From the NCBI GenBank assembly GCA_033782935.1, contig JAWQEG010001415.1:1-64000 (forward strand): a DNA stretch of 64,000 nt. Reading direction: 5' to 3'. Below are positions 32,959 to 50,600 of this stretch, one piece after another (within the stretch, counting starts at the first letter, position 1; each line of letters starts with the position of its first letter). The position numbers and the translations under genes were made by a program. This stretch comes from Petrolisthes cinctipes (Eukaryota; Arthropoda; Malacostraca; Decapoda; Porcellanidae). Under the pieces are notes generated by a model. That model did no database searches, was not told where the DNA came from, and was given only the letters and a program-made list of their open reading frames with translations.

Positions 32959-35900
32959 TACTACCCATTACACGGATTATCAACCAGCTCGACAACGAAC
33001 GAAAGTCTAGACGAATGGGAAAGATGTCTGATTTCTCCATTCGGTCTGTACGGTATTGGTAGGGAAATTAGTGGACTTTCCTCATAATTACGGGCCAACA
33101 ACCAGACGAACCGGCACAAGGCAAGTGTTCCCCTGTTAGGCTACTTTCACGACTCCAACCAATGCACCTCCTATCTCAACAAAGGCACCATGAGCTATGT
33201 GTTATCGACAACAGAATTTCGTTTTGAGCTTCGAGATATGGTGCGCTTGCAGTAATTAACCAATTATGATATCCGATTCCTACTAATGTTGTATATGCGG
33301 TAGGTAGGTGTATCTACCAATATTGTACTATTGTTGTATTCTGAGTTTATTACCTTCACCAAAGAGGATATTTTTGTTGTTTGGTCTGTTTGTTTGTCAG
33401 GATCCATGATAATTTTTCATTTTTCTACATTGTTAGTGTCAAATGTTGGTATTTTCCCCTCAGACTTTCATATTCGTAAGAGATTTAAGGTCTCGTACAA
33501 CTCAGTGTTAGTTCAGAGACCTAAAGAAATTGAAAACATAATAATTCACATTACCATACTCATATGGCCCTTGGACCATGTTCCAAGTAATATTTGTAGT
33601 ATTTTGTACTGTATTTCATCAAGGCAATTTACCTCACCAGAGCTATATACCATCTCACCTCTATAATTTACAATCCCAATAAAACTAACGGCCTAAAGGG
33701 GAATCTATTTACAACCTCACCACCAAGCCGCTATGCCCACCAGACACTACAGTACCGTACGGTAGGCATGCGGTAACCATTGTTTGTCAAGTGTGTCCCG
33801 GTTTTGGCAAAGGTCACCCTACTACTGTAGGTATCCATTGTCGAAACTACCATTCATTAAGTCTCTCTCTCCGCAGACCGATAGTGAGATTGCCAAATAT
33901 CAGAGGTGTTTCTGTCAAGGCAAGGGTCACTTGCAGTCAGAGTTTCGTATTAGGTTAGGCCTATAGAATTTATGCCAAGTTCGGTATGAAGAAAGAAAGA
34001 AAAAAACACACACACACACTTATAAGAATGTTGTCGAACTCAATATTCCACATAGGAAAAGCAGTGCGCTCTGCTCGAACATTTAGGAAAGCAGATCATA
34101 TAGGCTAGTGTACATCTATAATGATCCTGAACGATACCTTATTTTTACATCCAGACAGGTCACTTCCCATATTACACCTACCGCAAAGATCTTACAGAAT
34201 TAATCTGAACAATTCACCTTGAAATCCGCTGTACCAGTAGGTTGGTAGAGGCTGGTAGGCTAAGCGAGTGCACATTACATGCTACCGCACATCTCTGCCA
34301 CCAATAAAGAACTGACACCCACATAATGGCACGGCTTGCAAAGTTGGCGCCACAATTCTTCACAAGTAAATTCGGGAAACCAACACCACCACGCCTCATA
34401 CGAGATTTGATCTACCTACCACTCAACGTTACGCCCAGTTTATTAATGCAGAGCAATGCATGCCTTACAGTGTACATCAAGTAAGGTTCATCAAATATAT
34501 AGTGTAAGTGGTTGTAAGATTTGCAAATTGATTCGGACACTGAGCATTAGGTTAGTAATGAAGTATACATTATGGTTTGGCACAGGTCCTTTATAAACTG
34601 AGTTCTATGATCATAAATACCTGTAGTCTAATATAATTTTCACTCTCTGTACATCTTATATTTACAGTTAAGAACGTAATTGGCCTACGATAAAAATGAC
34701 TTACAATATAGAGAATAATTATGGACCTCACGGTTAAGATACGTTAACATTGCCAGTAGAAACTATCTATAGCTTTTAAAAACAGGGACAGATCTACGCT
34801 ACTGATATCTACTCTTGATGACAACGAAAACTTTATTGTATGTCCTGCTGAAAGAAATCGTGTTCCTACCTGACTGACAAGTGACCATAATGCTCAAGTT
34901 ACTTGCCAATTACTACCTCCGCCTTCAGCCATAAGTCTATGCCAAGTGTGACGCGCACATAAGAATCTCTTTAACACACACAGCCTACACCGTGCATTTC
35001 TTTCAACCGACCACATTCCTCTCAGCGCCAAAGAGTAGCCAACTCTGTGGAGTAAGGACAGCTCCCCACCCTCCTGGTTCCTCTTTCCCTGCTTCCCCCT
35101 CCCATCCACTCTCCCACCCCTTGTCACATAGGGCCTATTATCCTCTCCCATACGGTTTCACTGATCACTGAACCTGTTTGAAATTTCTGCTTCAATATTG
35201 TTGATCAACAATTATTGTATGATATGTACGTAATTATAATATACACAAAAACCTGTAAGGTAGCCTACCGTATCTACCTCAGTACCGGTAAGATAAGGAA
35301 TGTAACATAGCAACCAAAAATATTCGACCTACCGGTACGTTTAAAGCAAGAACTGTAAAAATTACATACATTTTAATACCGATATCAAGGATTCAAGTAT
35401 CTATTAGCAACGTGAATATATAGTATCTTTGAAAAGAGACCCTATTTATCGCGAGTTAAACAAGTGAACCCGACCTCCTCTCTACGTTAAGATAAGAAGT
35501 GCTGCTGCCCTCGTCTCTTAACTATTTGCTAAGCTTATAGGCTACTCGGTAAGAAAATGTAATGGACTTTTACAAATGATTCCTGAACTGTCTAATTTGG
35601 GTCTTTTAAATGTTGCAAATAATATCACTTATGCCTTTCCCTTCTCATTTTCAGGTCTATTTAGGCTGGGCTAAGAGTTAAAAGCCTTCCTCAGGGCAAT
35701 AAGTGACAATTTAGAATTTAGCCTAATGCATTCCTATTTACTTACCGATCAAAGAGGATAGAGGAAATAGAAGTTGTCTTATCACCGGAGTGATCTCGCA
35801 AAGTGTAAACACAAGACACTTGAAAATGTCCAAATCATTGATCCTTTGGCATAAAATAAAGTAGAACAGTGCACAATAACAAGAACTAACACTGCCCAAA

Positions 35901-36149
35901 GAATACTTAGTTATCCTCTGGGCTGAGTCGAGAATGTTGTGGAATTAAGTAAATATTTACTCTTCTGCAGGTTCACACAAAAATTACTGTTATGATTATA
36001 TACACACTGGGCGGTATATATTAACTGCTGTCCATTGCACTATGACTTCATATATTTAAGATACGTATTTCTTCTGACAACATGAAAGTCGGTGGCAAAC
36101 GTTTGTAACTTATGACTTGACTCTTACACTCTCATGTCATTGAATATTT
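32959..36149. other. Gene-free stretch
   Basis: Unique-looking DNA with many TACCGGTA/CGGTAC words and one short (CA)n near 34005. A minus-strand frame at 34214-34399 contains GGVGFPNL, faintly LINE-like, but is too short to call. No other feature seen. Confidence 0.45.
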
Positions 36150-36181
36150 CACCGCCCACATTATATTGAATGTGGGCGGTG
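36150..36181. other. Perfect 13-bp hairpin
   Basis: CACCGCCCACATT, a 6-nt loop, then AATGTGGGCGGTG form a perfect stem. A G/C-richer patch follows (36182-36260) containing CTTCCGG and CCGGAAG as a second inverted pair. Could be a transposon relic or a regulatory structure; function unknown. Confidence 0.7.
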
Positions 36182-42247
<6,066 letters not shown>

Positions 42248-43704
42248 ATGTTCAGTTTCCGTCAACTGGTTGAGTCGATGGAAAGGTCGACCTCGGCCCC
42301 ACGTGCATTTAACAACAACAACAACATTTTCCTGGGTCCTCATGGAAATGAAAGGGAGGATCAGAGGTGGAGTTGCAAAGTGAAAATGGAGTGCGATGGT
42401 TTCTTTAGACACACTACAAGGGAAGAGAACTCCAGTGAAGGAAAGGGGAGTGGAATGGATGAAACGTGTAAAGGTGGAGAGTTGGAAGGGACAGAATATT
42501 ATGGAATGTCGACAGAAGGAGCAATACTGGGAGGGAAAAGGGAAGTGTTAGGAGAGTCAAGTGAAGTGTTGACAAATAGAATGTTGGGAAGTGCAAGGAA
42601 AGTGTCTGGAGATGAAAGCGGAATGTCAGTTGGGGCAAATGGGTTGTTGGATAGGGAAAATGGAACAACGTTAAGAGAGGATACAGGTAGAGAAACAAGA
42701 ATCAGCTGCGTTTACGATAGGAATACAGATAGGGTGAAGGAAAAATCAATTGATATCACTCTTACATCCCATCGGACTGATACATTGACTTGGGAACAAA
42801 ATCACCAACGTGACTCCTGTGACGATAAAGATACATTCGTTACGGTAAAGGAAGAATCACTGGACACCACAGAGAGCACTGACGATGGTGACAGACTAGT
42901 TGTCCCTGTGTCGTCTCAGGTTTGCTCACCTCTCTCCACACCGTCACAATTCACCACACAATTACATAAACAACATTGTTATGGTGATGCAAAATATCGC
43001 GTAATGTCTCAGTATTATGACAAAACTACAAACGGTATGACACTCGCAACAAACAATAGTGACCAAAGATATATGACAAGACAGATGGATGTCCCAACAC
43101 AATCTGTGTGTCCTGCTAGAGCAACTCCTGGATGGAATAGTAGTTACACTTTTAAGGAACCCTTCATTGACAACCTTCAACAGTGCCGTGACAAGCACTT
43201 CGGTCAGTTTACTAACTGGAAACAAGAGCTAAGGAATAATAGGAATCGCTATGAGTATAAACACAATAATTTTCGTCAAGACGACTATAATAGTAGGAGA
43301 GAATGTAATAACTCGCTGAATTTTGATACCAATGCACATTCTCTCTCGGGAAGTTGTGTTCGACATCTAAGAGAGGGAGGTGTCCCAAGGTCTCTAAGAT
43401 TTACCACATATGATGCAAGTAACTCACACCTGAAGGAAAGCGGTGGCTCCTCTCACACACAGTCCCCCAGTTCTTATCATATGTCCACCGTATATCCTTT
43501 AAAACCTACCTGTGATGTGGAGGGTGGAAGGCGGGCCAACGTGGAACAGAATGGGCTGGAGAGGGTGAAAAGGAAGGATGAGACTGGGATATCACTTTCA
43601 TCTGCAAGTCAACACACAGAGACAAATGAAGCACAGGGAACTTCGGGTTCAGGAAGCACGAAACATTCAAAAACAAACAGAAACCACGATACTTCACAAT
43701 ACAG
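42248..43704 (+). CDS. Zinc-finger gene, exon 1 (disordered N-terminal region)
   Basis: The exon ends ...CAATACAG before GTATGA (donor at 43705-43706). Two bases (AG) carry over in phase 2. The frame stays open 19 codons past the donor, but the splice completes SQYRCGQC and so creates the Tyr-x-Cys-x2-Cys start of finger 1, which supports the junction. Confidence 0.8.
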
Positions 43705-45240
43705 GTATGATTCTGAAAAAATATTTTTCTCAAAATATTTAGAACATCCTCAAGTTTCATGATACATTATTGTAAGTATGAAATAAGCGTGTCCGTAGAT
43801 AGATAGCTTTTTGCACCGAGTAGTTATATAAATTTTGGTAACCAAATGAGTTTTCAGGGTATAAAGAGGGAAGCATTAGTCTACAGGAGTTTTGGGGTGC
43901 TGATGGTGTCATGGTTATCATGCTCGAGAGATCCCGGGTTTGATTCCCGAGTCAGTGGAATTGTTGGACAATTTTCCTAGCCCCTTATGTCTCTGTTCAC
44001 CTAGCAGTAAGTCGGTCCCCGGCTATAAGAGCGACGATTGAGGGAAGATGTGTTGATGTAACAAGACTGACTGACTTAATGACCAACACTATGAGTCGAT
44101 AGGCATAAAGCCCAAAATCTTCTTACAGGAGTCAGGAACCCTCAGGTGTTTTTTGCCTGAATCTGCTGCGCTCATCTGTGGTAGAGTCTGTGTTAGGGGT
44201 CTCTCCTCCAATTATTTTCCTTCATAATTATCTGCTTTTGTGTGATGCCTGTCATGTGTTTAGGTGTGGGCAATGTGGCTCTGGGTGGCGCGATGCTGCC
44301 TCCTTGGCAAGACACGAGCGGCTTCATGCACCAACACGACCATATGCTTGCTGGAGTTGTCCTTCAAGATTCAACCAGCTTGTCCATCTTCAGATCCATC
44401 TTCGCACGCACACCAGAGAGAAGCCATTCCGCTGCTCTTCATGTCCCTCTAGTTTCAATAGAAAGGATAGGCTAAGGTACACGAACTGAGTCATCCTATA
44501 CTGTACTGTATATCCTCTACTCTTATCTCAAGCTGGAAGAAGGCTGTATTAGCTAGTCTTTCTTTCCATTCATCTAAATCTCTCCATTACCTTCAATACA
44601 CACTTTAAGGACACTTTACTTGTGATAGTAATAGTTGGTAAATAAAACTCCCATGATCTTGGGTGAGGTCATGAAGAACCAAGCATATTGTGATCATACA
44701 TTATAAAATTAACATTTCAACAGAGCAGCTGCAAATTGTATTTTATGCAAATGTCAAACATTTTTATTTATTCGTAAAATACATTTCAGTATATGGAGCT
44801 TAAAATAGAATTGCATTCTACTGAGGTAAACCACACAGGCCAAGCAGCATAATAATGAAGGTTAGAGGGTGGTGCTACCCCTCCCCACAGGGTTTGTATG
44901 CAGTTGAGGGACTTGGGTCTCAAGCCTGGACCACGAGATAGAGATAGGAGGACACAATTACTGCACCAACCCTAGGAGTTCATATGGAGCTACTGTAAAG
45001 TACATGTTGATCCATTTTATTTTACTCCCCAGGGCCCATGAACGTACCCACAGTGGTGAGAAGCCATACCCGTGCCCGTTCTGCCAGGATGCTTACAGGG
45101 ATGCAGCCAGCCTCAGGGGCCACATCAGCATACACATTCAACACCCACCTTTCACTTGCCGCCTCTGTCATGCCACCTTTGCTTACCTGGCTACCTTTAC
45201 CTCACACTGGCGCCAACACACCACATCAATGTACCACTAA
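42248..45240 (+). CDS. C2H2 zinc-finger protein, three coding exons, 625 aa
   Basis: Joining 42248-43704, 44264-44476 and 45033-45240 gives 1878 nt, or 625 residues plus TAA. The first about 485 residues, from MFSFRQLVES, are polar and low in hydrophobics (Ser/Thr/Asn/Glu-rich) with no recognised domain. The C-terminus carries five C2H2 fingers, all Cx2Cx12Hx3H: CGQC, CWSC, CSSC, CPFC and CRLC. TREKPF and SGEKPY linkers precede fingers 3 and 4, and linkers of this form are typical of DNA-binding finger arrays. It is probably a nuclear DNA-binding regulator; target and orthologue are unknown. The start is the first ATG in the frame (CACAATGT); a non-coding or short coding exon further upstream is possible because an acceptor-like ATACAG lies at about 42231. 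An AATAAA occurs 80 bp after the stop. Confidence 0.85.
43888..44125 (+). mobile_element. tRNA-derived SINE in intron 1 of the zinc-finger gene
   Basis: A tRNA-like head holds GATGGTGTCATGGTTATCAT (box A region) and GGTTTGATTCC (box B, near 43938). The body includes TTCACCTAGCAGTAAGTCGG and ends near GGCATAAAGCCC. From memory, CACCTAGCAGTAA-type bodies are common in decapod repeats; a database search would be needed to confirm. Confidence 0.7.
44264..44476 (+). CDS. Zinc-finger gene, exon 2 (fingers 1, 2 and most of 3)
   Basis: The acceptor is TGTTTAG at 44257-44263 and the donor is CTAAG/GTACAC at 44477. It starts and ends in phase 2. It encodes fingers CGQC...HERLH and CWSC...HLRTH and the CSSC half of finger 3 up to RKDRLR. 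All spacings are Cx2Cx12H. Confidence 0.85.
44869..44990 (-). mobile_element. tRNA-derived SINE remnant in intron 2
   Basis: On the minus strand, TTGGTGCAGTAATTGTGTCC resembles box A and GGCTTGAGACCC resembles box B, at tRNA-like spacing. The tail is not recognisable. Confidence 0.45.
45033..45240 (+). CDS. Zinc-finger gene, exon 3 (rest of finger 3, fingers 4 and 5)
   Basis: The acceptor CTCCCCAG (45025-45032) joins AG+G as Arg and continues AHERTH, completing finger 3 with exact Cx12Hx3H spacing. Fingers CPFC...HISIH and CRLC...HWRQH follow, then TAA at 45238-45240. The exact completion of a finger across the intron is strong support for the model. Confidence 0.88.
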
Positions 45241-45319
45241 CTAATCAACATCTCCCAAGAGCATCAACACTACTGCTAATGGTATTATATAGAAACTTCA
45301 GCTTTGGATGTCCCTCCAA

Positions 45320-45325
45320 AATAAA
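45320..45325 (+). terminator. Candidate poly(A) signal of the zinc-finger gene
   Basis: AATAAA about 80 nt after the stop codon. It is the first canonical hexamer downstream, so a short 3' UTR is plausible; later signals cannot be excluded in this AT-rich region. Confidence 0.45.
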
Positions 45326-46427
45326 GCTACCTGCCTGGCCACTGGTATATTATTCCCCTGTATAACAAGTGTATAAGGAGACTATAGGTAAAGGAAAGCA
45401 CTTTGCTACATAGATGAACATGGGTAAAATATACACGCATGTGATTTTTAAAATTTTCACTTTCAAGGGTGGATACAGAAGCATGTCTGAGCAGCTCAGA
45501 CAATGTACACAACTATACAAATATGTACTGGGCACTCAATTGTACAAAATGCTTCTTACAATAACAGTCCCAAGTAATATTAACTGAAACAATTTACTGT
45601 ACTCTACAGTATATAGTATATACACAAGAGGAACATGGTTTTTATATTATGTTTGTATGTCCATATTATCCACAATAATAACACTTCACTTCCAATAAGT
45701 TCATCATGAGATACAATTATTGACACCAGCTGAAACTATTTGTTTTCTCTAATAGATCTGTGGAGTGGGTCTTGTTTTCTTTACTGTACACTCAATTACA
45801 TTTAAAATATCATGTACAATACAGTTCACACTGTAAATTTAAAGGTCAGTTACATTACTATGCTAATGTTGAGACTTTGTTGCTTTCTACCACAGTCTTT
45901 TCTATATAATTACAGTATTGGATTAGAACTCGAAATTAAAGGGTTTTAGCAATAAATACTTCCACTAACTGACTCGGGCACCCAAAGTTGATAATACCTA
46001 GAAAACTAGAAAATATGTTTCTGACACATAAAAAATCTTCTGAAAAATTATAGATCCACCACAGTAAAGTGATTAAACTGACATTCAGTAGCATGGAGAC
46101 AACTACTCGCTTCACCATCAAAAGATTCCATATAGAAAAACAATCTAGCAACTCAACTTTGGCATCCAGTCACGATTTCCTTATCTCAGTATCACCACAT
46201 AAACCCAGGGCAATCACTACTAGAATAGGTAAGTTCAGAGCATATAATATATTCAACATTTAAGCTATAGAACAGTTTTAATTATAGGTGAATAAAGTGA
46301 GACACATGGGTTTTCATAACCTTGCATGTTAAATGATAAATTAAATGGAAAGGAGCTTCATTTGAATTAAAAAGTAGTTCATGTAGCCAATACTAAGGTT
46401 AAAAATGGGTACAATTCTTCCTAACCA

Positions 46428-46512
46428 GGTGTTTATACAATGCTGAGCCTCAAACTCGTGCCAACTGGGTATAAGGCTACCACTGCATCAACCCAGTGCC
46501 TAAAATGATAAA
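46428..46512 (-). mobile_element. tRNA-derived SINE fragment
   Basis: Minus strand: GTTGATGCAGTGGTAGCC (box A-like) and CACGAGTTTGAGGCTC (box B-like) within about 45 bp. Only the tRNA-like head is recognised. Confidence 0.5.
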
Positions 46513-48771
46513 TGAACTACTGTATGTTACCAGGTTATCTGTCCTGTGCTGTAACATCTACATATGAGATTGTATATACTATCCTGTATGTATCAACCCT
46601 TCTGTAACATGAAAACATAAATGCTCATGGCACTGATTTCAACTTCTTAAAGAGGAGTGTCAGCAAAATTACATACACTTTTAGATGAGCATATTGAACA
46701 TACACATTACATATCTGTAAGCATACAGTACATATTACTCTTTCAAATTACAGTACATATTTTCTTTTTACATGCCACAACATCCTACATATAGTGCAAG
46801 ATAACTATCTACTGCAGATAATGACTTTACTATTACTGTTATTTTACTGTATACAGTATTTGATTTATAAAATGTAAATACTAACCAATGATCCAACTCA
46901 CTGAACTACAATTTTTATAGCATGACAAAGGCACGGTGCAACAAAGTGAATCAAACTGCCAAACAGGATTTAGGAATTAATTACTTCTTTTGAATACTTT
47001 ACAGTACTTTGATACTACTGTACATTGTATCCAAAACACAGAAAGTGGTCTGAGCTTTATAACTGGACACTAATACAGTAACATGAAACATTTCGAACAT
47101 AGTTATGTAGTCCCACCTTGCAGCTATGGAAATATAAAGTACTGTAATGGAAAATTAATTTTGTCAACTACTGTATATCCCTTAAAGCGTTGGAATGACC
47201 CTGAACATGATACCAACACTTGTACTTGACTGTGATATTTAAATGACAAAGACCAGGTTTCATATACAATAAAAAATAGCTGCCTAATAACATTCCTCTT
47301 GGTTTTATAATCAGTACTGTTATGCAGTAAGTCGTCATCATCTGCAACTGCCAGAAAAGTTCCAATACTGTATTACATTTGTATAATATAATAGTCATCT
47401 TATGTACAAAAAAATTACAGAATGCCTACCATGTGCAGATATTATTATTAAGAAGTGATATTCATTTAATAACTCAAAAGTATTCATTAAACTGTATGTA
47501 ACTTTGAAAATCATGAGTGCCGAAGTCTGTACAACATATAAACTTATCGTCAAAACTGACCATAGATCACCTTATATAAGGAATCAATCCAAGGCATCAG
47601 TTAGTGTACAGTATTTCCAAAAGAGCATAAAGCTGCTCTGTAACAGAATACCTGTCTAACAATAAGTTCAGTAACAAACATGTATACAACTGATTCCGTA
47701 TGAACGCTACTGTACAAGTAAGCCGACTAACCAAACAAAATAGCATTACATATAATAATACCGTACAACATACTTTATAGTTCAGTAGCAGTGTATGTTC
47801 CATATTCCTATAAAACTAAATTCAACAGTAAATATTTACATTATAGTACAGTATTCAGAAATAGTAAATATTTTTTCTTGTCCACCAGATTTATAAAACA
47901 TATTTTTTTTTAATGTGAACTTTGCTGTGAGCAACTGACACAAAAGTACCAAACTACTTCCTCTTGTTGTTGCTGCCCCAGCTGCTCATATTATACAGTA
48001 CCTAGTATTGAACAGAGCAATTGCATATGCAACTCATTACATAACAACAGCAGAAAAGGTTAAGTAAAAGGGAGTGCTGGGGTAAAGGTACTGTACTAGT
48101 GTGATGGCCAACATTAAACTTAAGGCATATAAAAATACTGAAAAACTAAAAATGATAACTGTATCATAACAATTTGTTATATAAAAACTAATAAAATTGC
48201 AGGAATACAGTATCACAGATATCCTAAAGAAATCTTTATTGAACTGCGATTACAAAATTAATCTTAATTTGACATCGATTAGCTTTCAATTACTGAATGT
48301 AGTACATTCCATACTTTTTCAAAATAAGTGCATGAAAACCACACAACAAAATAAGTTCATGTGAAATGGACCTAAAATATTGCACTTTTGTCACAATCAT
48401 ATAAGACAACGAATGTTCAAATTTGTGTGACTTTTTAAGCAGATGATGCTACCCTCCCCTTAGTATGCTACAGCCTTATATATAAAAAGTGAAAAGTGCT
48501 GTAGTGCTAATGGTCTTTATAAACAAAGCTCAAGTTTTGGTGTTTAAAGTTATACAGTAGTTAGTGAATTTTTTTTTTTTATACAATACAGCAATGTACT
48601 GTAGTGTCATGCGTGTAGAAATGTGATCTTGAGTTCCCTGACACCTTTATACATCTTTTATATCCTACTACAAGACCCCTCTGCTTTAATTAGAACTTGC
48701 TACTGTATGGAAACTGATAAAAAAACAGAAGAAATTGTTACTAGTTTCCTCCTTCAGGTGTTATTCTAGGT

Positions 48772-48901
48772 CACTGGTTCTCAAACTTTGAATGAAATTT
48801 TCATTGTCTTGTATGTAAATTCTGGAAGTCAGCTGCATACCCTTTAAAAATTCCTGTCATATGCCTGTGGAGGTACATGTATCCCAGTCTTGGAACCTCT
48901 G
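48772..48901. mobile_element. Degenerate hAT-type MITE
   Basis: It starts CACTGGTTCTCAAACTTTG and ends CCCAGTCTTGGAACCTCTG, imperfect inverted ends of the CAGTGGTTCTCAAAC type about 130 bp apart. Flanking 8-mers (TTCTAGGT and CTCCCAGT) do not match, so the copy is old or a boundary is off. Confidence 0.55.
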
Positions 48902-48904
48902 CTC

Positions 48905-49060
48905 CCAGTACAGTTCGTGTTGTACCAATCAACTCAGTGAAGGTGGATGAAGAGCTGGATTGACATGCACCATCTCATCTGCCTGCCAGGATTAGAACCC
49001 AACATTATGGGAAGACTGCTTCATAGCTTGTAGCACTGAGCAATGGGCCATTGCAGCATT
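48905..49060 (-). mobile_element. tRNA-derived SINE
   Basis: Minus strand: TGGCCCATTGCTCAGTGCTA (box A-like) and GGGTTCTAATCCTGGCAGG (box B, GGTTCTAATCC). Box B is well kept. It adjoins the hAT remnant on its left. Confidence 0.6.
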
Positions 49061-50099
49061 TGTGCATACTACCATTGGAAAACTGACAGGATGGAGGTGG
49101 TGAGATCAGAAGTCTTAAGGTACTGTACTGTACAGTATATCAGATATAAAAAAGTATCCATAACTGGCAACATTACTGTCATCAATAAATAAATAAATAT
49201 GAAAGCTCACCACCGCAGACAAGTATATAACACATCTTGGACGTTATGAATTTGATTAAAAAATTACTCTTACTGAACTTTTTTCATCATACCGAGTATG
49301 ATATTTTTTCTGGGACAGACTTAAAAACATTTCCCATGCATTTTTTCATATTAAAATTAACCAAAACTCTTAAAACCTAGGGGTATTTGAGTTTGATTCT
49401 TAATTGATGGACGACACAAAAGTTGAAGCTTTCTCCTCTTCCATTTCAGTATAGTCCAGAGCTATGCCAAGTCCCCATGGGAGATGAAATCAAACCAATT
49501 CATGGCTGATTTAATGTAATTAGACTGCTAGGTATTTCTCTTTTTACCAGTGTCATGATTGCATGCAAGCTAATGAGAAGCACCTCGTAGCAAAGTTGCC
49601 TGAATTTCTAATAGCCTTTTCCTTGTACTTTCCTGAAGAGGGTGATAGTGGTCATTGAAACTGTTGGAATAAAACTTTTTGTCTACTGTGGGAATTTGAT
49701 ATAAATCAAACTTGGCATTATCAATGTAGTATCACCAGATATGTTGTTCATTTAACATATGACCTAATCTTGCTGGAGCTTCGTACATTTCTAAAAAGCA
49801 CTGGAAAGAAGCGATAATCAATTTTCAGTCCAATTTCAATTGTTGTGAACAGTTAATGTCAACAACTATTACAGTATTATGAGGAGTACCATGACTGAAA
49901 GAGCTTGGAACCTGGGAGTTGGGAGACATACATTAGCTAATTAGAAGTGACCCACTTATATTGGTTGTGGACATATACTGTAGTCAATTTAAAAATTATT
50001 TATGTAAGTTGCATATGTTTTGGTTCACCTCAGTATGAATGTGACCTTAATATCTGTCATGCAGTATCATTACAGATTAATGAAAAACCCACTTAAGTA

Positions 50100-50600
50100 C
50101 AGTAAAGTCTTGCATCTCACGCATTTCAATCCCACGATACCATTTAATGTTTACCCAAAATCTTGTCACAATAAAGCACACACATCTCACGGGTTTGTAC
50201 TGACGCATCGTGGTTGAAACTTCTATTATACAAGCAACTTCATGATAAAATGAACAGAAAAACTGATTCACAAGTGGAATAGAAGGAAATTGAAGCTACT
50301 GTAACGAGTGAAAGTGAAGCTGAAGAATCTGGCAACCCCACCACTTCACCCACCACCTCTCCCCCTCCCTCTCCTCGAGCCTCGTCACCAACCTCTGCCT
50401 CACACACAGCCTTCGCTACCGGTACTCAGACTGTGAAGGAATTTTGGAAACTTTTCAATATTCGTCACGCTGGAATGATATTTCAGTGGCGTGTATCAGG
50501 CATGGTTGGAAACCACTTTTACCTAACCTCATAGTGGATGAGCCAAAAGAAAGGTGAATGACTCATCAAGCCCTTATGACACGCTACTTTATAAAGAAAC
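50100..50600 (+). pseudogene. Tigger/pogo transposase remnant
   Basis: A segment starting CAGTAAAGTCTTGC resembles a Tigger terminal sequence. At 50430-50552 the frame gives TVKEFWKLFNIRHAG and, after a frameshift, GWKPLLPNLIVDEP. These are like the C-terminal KEFW...W(K)KL.PNLIVDE region of Tigger/pogo transposases. A Ser/Pro/Thr-rich stretch precedes it. The DDE catalytic part and helix-turn-helix region are missing and the frame is broken, so it is dead. Confidence 0.55.

Noticed and set aside
34214..34399. Minus-strand frame with GGVGFPNL, faintly like LINE C-termini
   Set aside because: Only about 60 codons, no second motif, and no flanking RT blocks; chance cannot be excluded.
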